Assembly: GCF_903181435.1 (NCBI RefSeq)
Contig: NZ_CAEUHO010000001.1
Span: forward strand, 1,860,001-1,924,000
Direction of reading: 5' to 3'
Origin: Bacteroides acidifaciens
Lineage (GTDB): Bacteria > Bacteroidota > Bacteroidia > Bacteroidales > Bacteroidaceae
DNA length: 64,000 nt
Below, piece by piece: positions 62,166 to 64,000 of this stretch; within the stretch, counting starts at the first letter, position 1, and the number at the start of each line of letters is the position of its first letter. Made by a program: the position numbers and the translations under genes. The notes beneath the pieces are model-generated. The model made no database searches, had not been told where the DNA came from, and saw only the letters and a list, made by a program, of their open reading frames with translations.

Positions 62166-63356
62166 ATGGCAGAAAAAAGAGATTATTACGAAATACTGGG
62201 AGTGACGAAGACCGCCACAGCAGAAGAAATTAAAAAGGCTTACCGCAAGAAAGCGATTCAGTATCACCCTGACAAGAATCCGGGGGATAAAGAAGCGGAA
62301 GAGAAGTTCAAGGAAGCGGCCGAGGCTTATGACGTATTGAGTAATCCGGATAAGCGTTCGCGTTATGACCAGTTCGGTCATGCGGGTGTGAGCGGTGCGG
62401 CAGGCAATGGCGGGCCGTTCGGCGGTTTCGGTGGCGAAGGTATGTCGATGGATGACATTTTCTCTATGTTCGGTGATATTTTCGGTGGTCGTGGCGGTGG
62501 CTTCGGCGGCGGATTCAGCGGTTTTGGCGGATTCGGTGGCGGTGGCGGCGGTTCACAACAACGCCGGTATCGCGGTAGTGACCTTCGCGTGAAAGTGAAA
62601 CTGACTTTGAAGGAAATCTCCGAAGGGGTGGAAAAGAAGTTCAAGCTCAAGAAATATGTGCCGTGCGACCATTGCCACGGTTCGGGTGCCGAGGGTGACG
62701 GCGGTTCGGAAACGTGTCCTACTTGTAAGGGTAGCGGCTCGGTGATTCGCAACCAACAGACGATTCTGGGCACTATGCAGACGCGTGTCACTTGTTCTAC
62801 TTGTAACGGTGAAGGTAAGATTATCAAGAACAAGTGTAAGAAGTGTGGCGGCGACGGAATCATTTACGGTGAAGAAGTGGTGACGGTGAAAATTCCTGCC
62901 GGTGTGGCAGAAGGTATGCAGCTCTCGATGGGCGGCAAGGGTAATGCCGGAAAGCACAATGGCGTGTCGGGCGATTTGCTGATTCTTGTAGAGGAAGAAC
63001 CGCATCAGGACTTGATTCGCGACGAGAATGACTTGATTTACAATCTGTTGTTGAGTTTCCCGATGGCTGCGTTGGGTGGCGCTGTGGAAATTCCGACGAT
63101 TGACGGTAAGGTGAAAGTGAAGATTGATTCGGGTACTCAGCCGGGTAAAGTGCTTCGCCTTCGTGGCAAGGGGTTGCCGAACGTGAATGGATATGGAACG
63201 GGGGATTTGCTCGTGAATATCAGTATTTACGTGCCGGAAGCTCTAAACAAGGAAGAGAAGGCTACGCTGGAGAAAATGGATGCTTCGGATAACTTCAAGC
63301 CGAACACTTCGGTGAAGGAGAAGATTTTCAAGAAGTTCAAGAGCTTCTTCGATTGA
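62166..63356 (+). CDS. dnaJ: Chaperone DnaJ
   Basis: 396 residues. J domain with the HPD motif ([17 protein letters not shown]), a glycine/phenylalanine-rich region (about 80-140), four zinc-binding repeats [32 protein letters not shown], then the substrate-binding domain. Works with DnaK and GrpE; dnaK is not in this window. Confidence 0.98.
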   Translation: MAEKRDYYEILGVTKTATAEEIKKAYRKKAIQYHPDKNPGDKEAEEKFKEAAEAYDVLSNPDKRSRYDQFGHAGVSGAAGNGGPFGGFGGEGMSMDDIFSMFGDIFGGRGGGFGGGFSGFGGFGGGGGGSQQRRYRGSDLRVKVKLTLKEISEGVEKKFKLKKYVPCDHCHGSGAEGDGGSETCPTCKGSGSVIRNQQTILGTMQTRVTCSTCNGEGKIIKNKCKKCGGDGIIYGEEVVTVKIPAGVAEGMQLSMGGKGNAGKHNGVSGDLLILVEEEPHQDLIRDENDLIYNLLLSFPMAALGGAVEIPTIDGKVKVKIDSGTQPGKVLRLRGKGLPNVNGYGTGDLLVNISIYVPEALNKEEKATLEKMDASDNFKPNTSVKEKIFKKFKSFFD

Positions 63357-63440
63357 TTTTTTGCTGTTATATATAGATAAAAATAAGTGAGCTGTAATTT
63401 TTTGCGGCTCACTTATGCTTTATATAAGGGTATGTGAGTG

Positions 63441-63481
63441 CGATAGATGTTCGCCCGCATGGCTTCCCCTCCTTCGGGAAG
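63441..63481. repeat. Intergenic palindromic element, second copy
   Basis: Matches the left 40 bp of the element at 52889 (CGCATGGYTTCCCC, CTTCGGGAAG). The IS begins right after CTTCGGGAAG. Confidence 0.7.
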
Positions 63482-64000
63482 CTACCCTTTATACACAAGT
63501 CTTAGCTGATTAACTCATACAATTCAAACTGTGTATAAAATCTATCCAGTCCATTCTTAAAGGTTATATATCCTGGAATGGACTGGCTCTTGTATGCACT
63601 CCATGCTCCTAACCTTGCAATAATCCATGCCGCCCATGCCATTGATTCTTTTTTATATGGATTTTGCTGTATTTTTGTATTTCCCTCACTCTTTTTTCCT
63701 ACTATATGTAATAATTCTATTTCTTTGCTTGTAAAGTAGATTTCTGAAGAGAGGTTTTCATCTTCTTTATCAAAAGAAAGTTTGAGTACCATCACCTGCA
63801 GGGCTGCCTGCAAGGAAATTAAGATTAGTTTTTGTAATGCCGAAACTGTTTCCAACTGTGCGTCCTCAATCATGAATCCCTTTCTTTTGAGTACTCTGAA
63901 CAACTCTTCAATCAGCCATCTACAACGATACCAACCGATACATTCAATTGCTTGTTCTACAGTCTCCACCACATGTGTAGTTAGCAGTCTCCATTCAATA
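63482..64000 (-). mobile_element. Second copy of the IS4-family element, cut by window
   Basis: Starts with the same terminal repeat CTACCCTTTATACACAAGT and is almost identical to 53051-53569 (a difference at 63562, G for A). Same orientation as copy 1. Confidence 0.92.
63502..64000 (-). CDS. IS4-family transposase, C-terminal part in window
   Basis: The visible part corresponds to the last about 166 residues of the copy-1 transposase, including the YRCRWLIEELFRVLKRK signature; its start lies beyond the right edge. Confidence 0.93.
   Translation of the reverse strand, partial: IEWRLLTTHVVETVEQAIECIGWYRCRWLIEELFRVLKRKGFMIEDAQLETVSALQKLILISLQAALQVMVLKLSFDKEDENLSSEIYFTSKEIELLHIVGKKSEGNTKIQQNPYKKESMAWAAWIIARLGAWSAYKSQSIPGYITFKNGLDRFYTQFELYELIS

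Noticed and set aside
62378..62863. Proline-rich frame antisense to dnaJ
   Set aside because: Complement of the glycine-rich region of DnaJ, not a gene.

Overview
The window reads as a Bacteroides chromosome, species not determined. Promoters carry the Bacteroides -7 box (TAnnTTTG), several with TTTG about 19-20 bp upstream, and Shine-Dalgarno sites are mostly absent. The host genes are typical of gut Bacteroides: a 664-residue class III fructose-bisphosphatase, gmd/fcl, ravA/viaA, the smalltalk/amidase/HU/DUF4248/VirE cassette and Rhs remnants.

Bases 1 to about 18.3 kb are the early half of an AT-rich prophage; structural genes and integrase are not in view. From right to left on the minus strand, one operon encodes a Rad52/Sak-like annealing protein, a PD-(D/E)XK exonuclease, SSB, a NinB-like protein, an HNH protein, an SF2 helicase, a NinG-like nuclease and two replication proteins. 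A second operon starts with a ParB-like protein and an HNH endonuclease. Both operons sit behind the same 90-bp promoter/operator sequence. Upstream of them lies a cluster of five tRNA-like genes (9.7-10.4 kb and 13.7 kb). Their acceptor and T arms are well formed, but none has a normal 7-nt anticodon loop. Small accessory genes follow, including a phage SPFH lipoprotein. A divergent control region with twin operators precedes the repressor. After the repressor come three cargo blocks, each preceded by a copy of the repressor's C-terminal tail.

18.5-44.7 kb is ordinary core chromosome: the oxidative pentose-phosphate operon (gnd-zwf-pgl), a dicarboxylate/amino-acid symporter, GDP-fucose synthesis (gmd-fcl), an acyl-CoA synthetase, a repeat-built surface protein, fbp, an AspT-like exchanger, ravA-viaA, a probable small RNA, normal tRNA-Ser and tRNA-Glu genes, Crp and AraC regulators, tex, a CPBP protease and a leucine-rich-repeat protein.

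44.7-57.7 kb is accessory and eroded: a broken toxin-antitoxin pair, a DUF4143 ATPase, an Rhs pseudogene with two toxin/immunity remnants, the smalltalk/amidase/HU/DUF4248/VirE cassette and an IS4-family element. Several unrelated minisatellites lie between these genes.

57.7-64 kb holds an AAA/PD-(D/E)XK protein, an ABC-F ATPase whose second nucleotide site looks dead, grpE-dnaJ, and the start of a second copy of the same IS. Both IS copies lie at palindromic CTTCnnGAAG sites inside a repeated intergenic element.

The most unusual signals are the tRNA-like array with its conserved leader hairpins and the triplicated repressor tail that separates cargo blocks.
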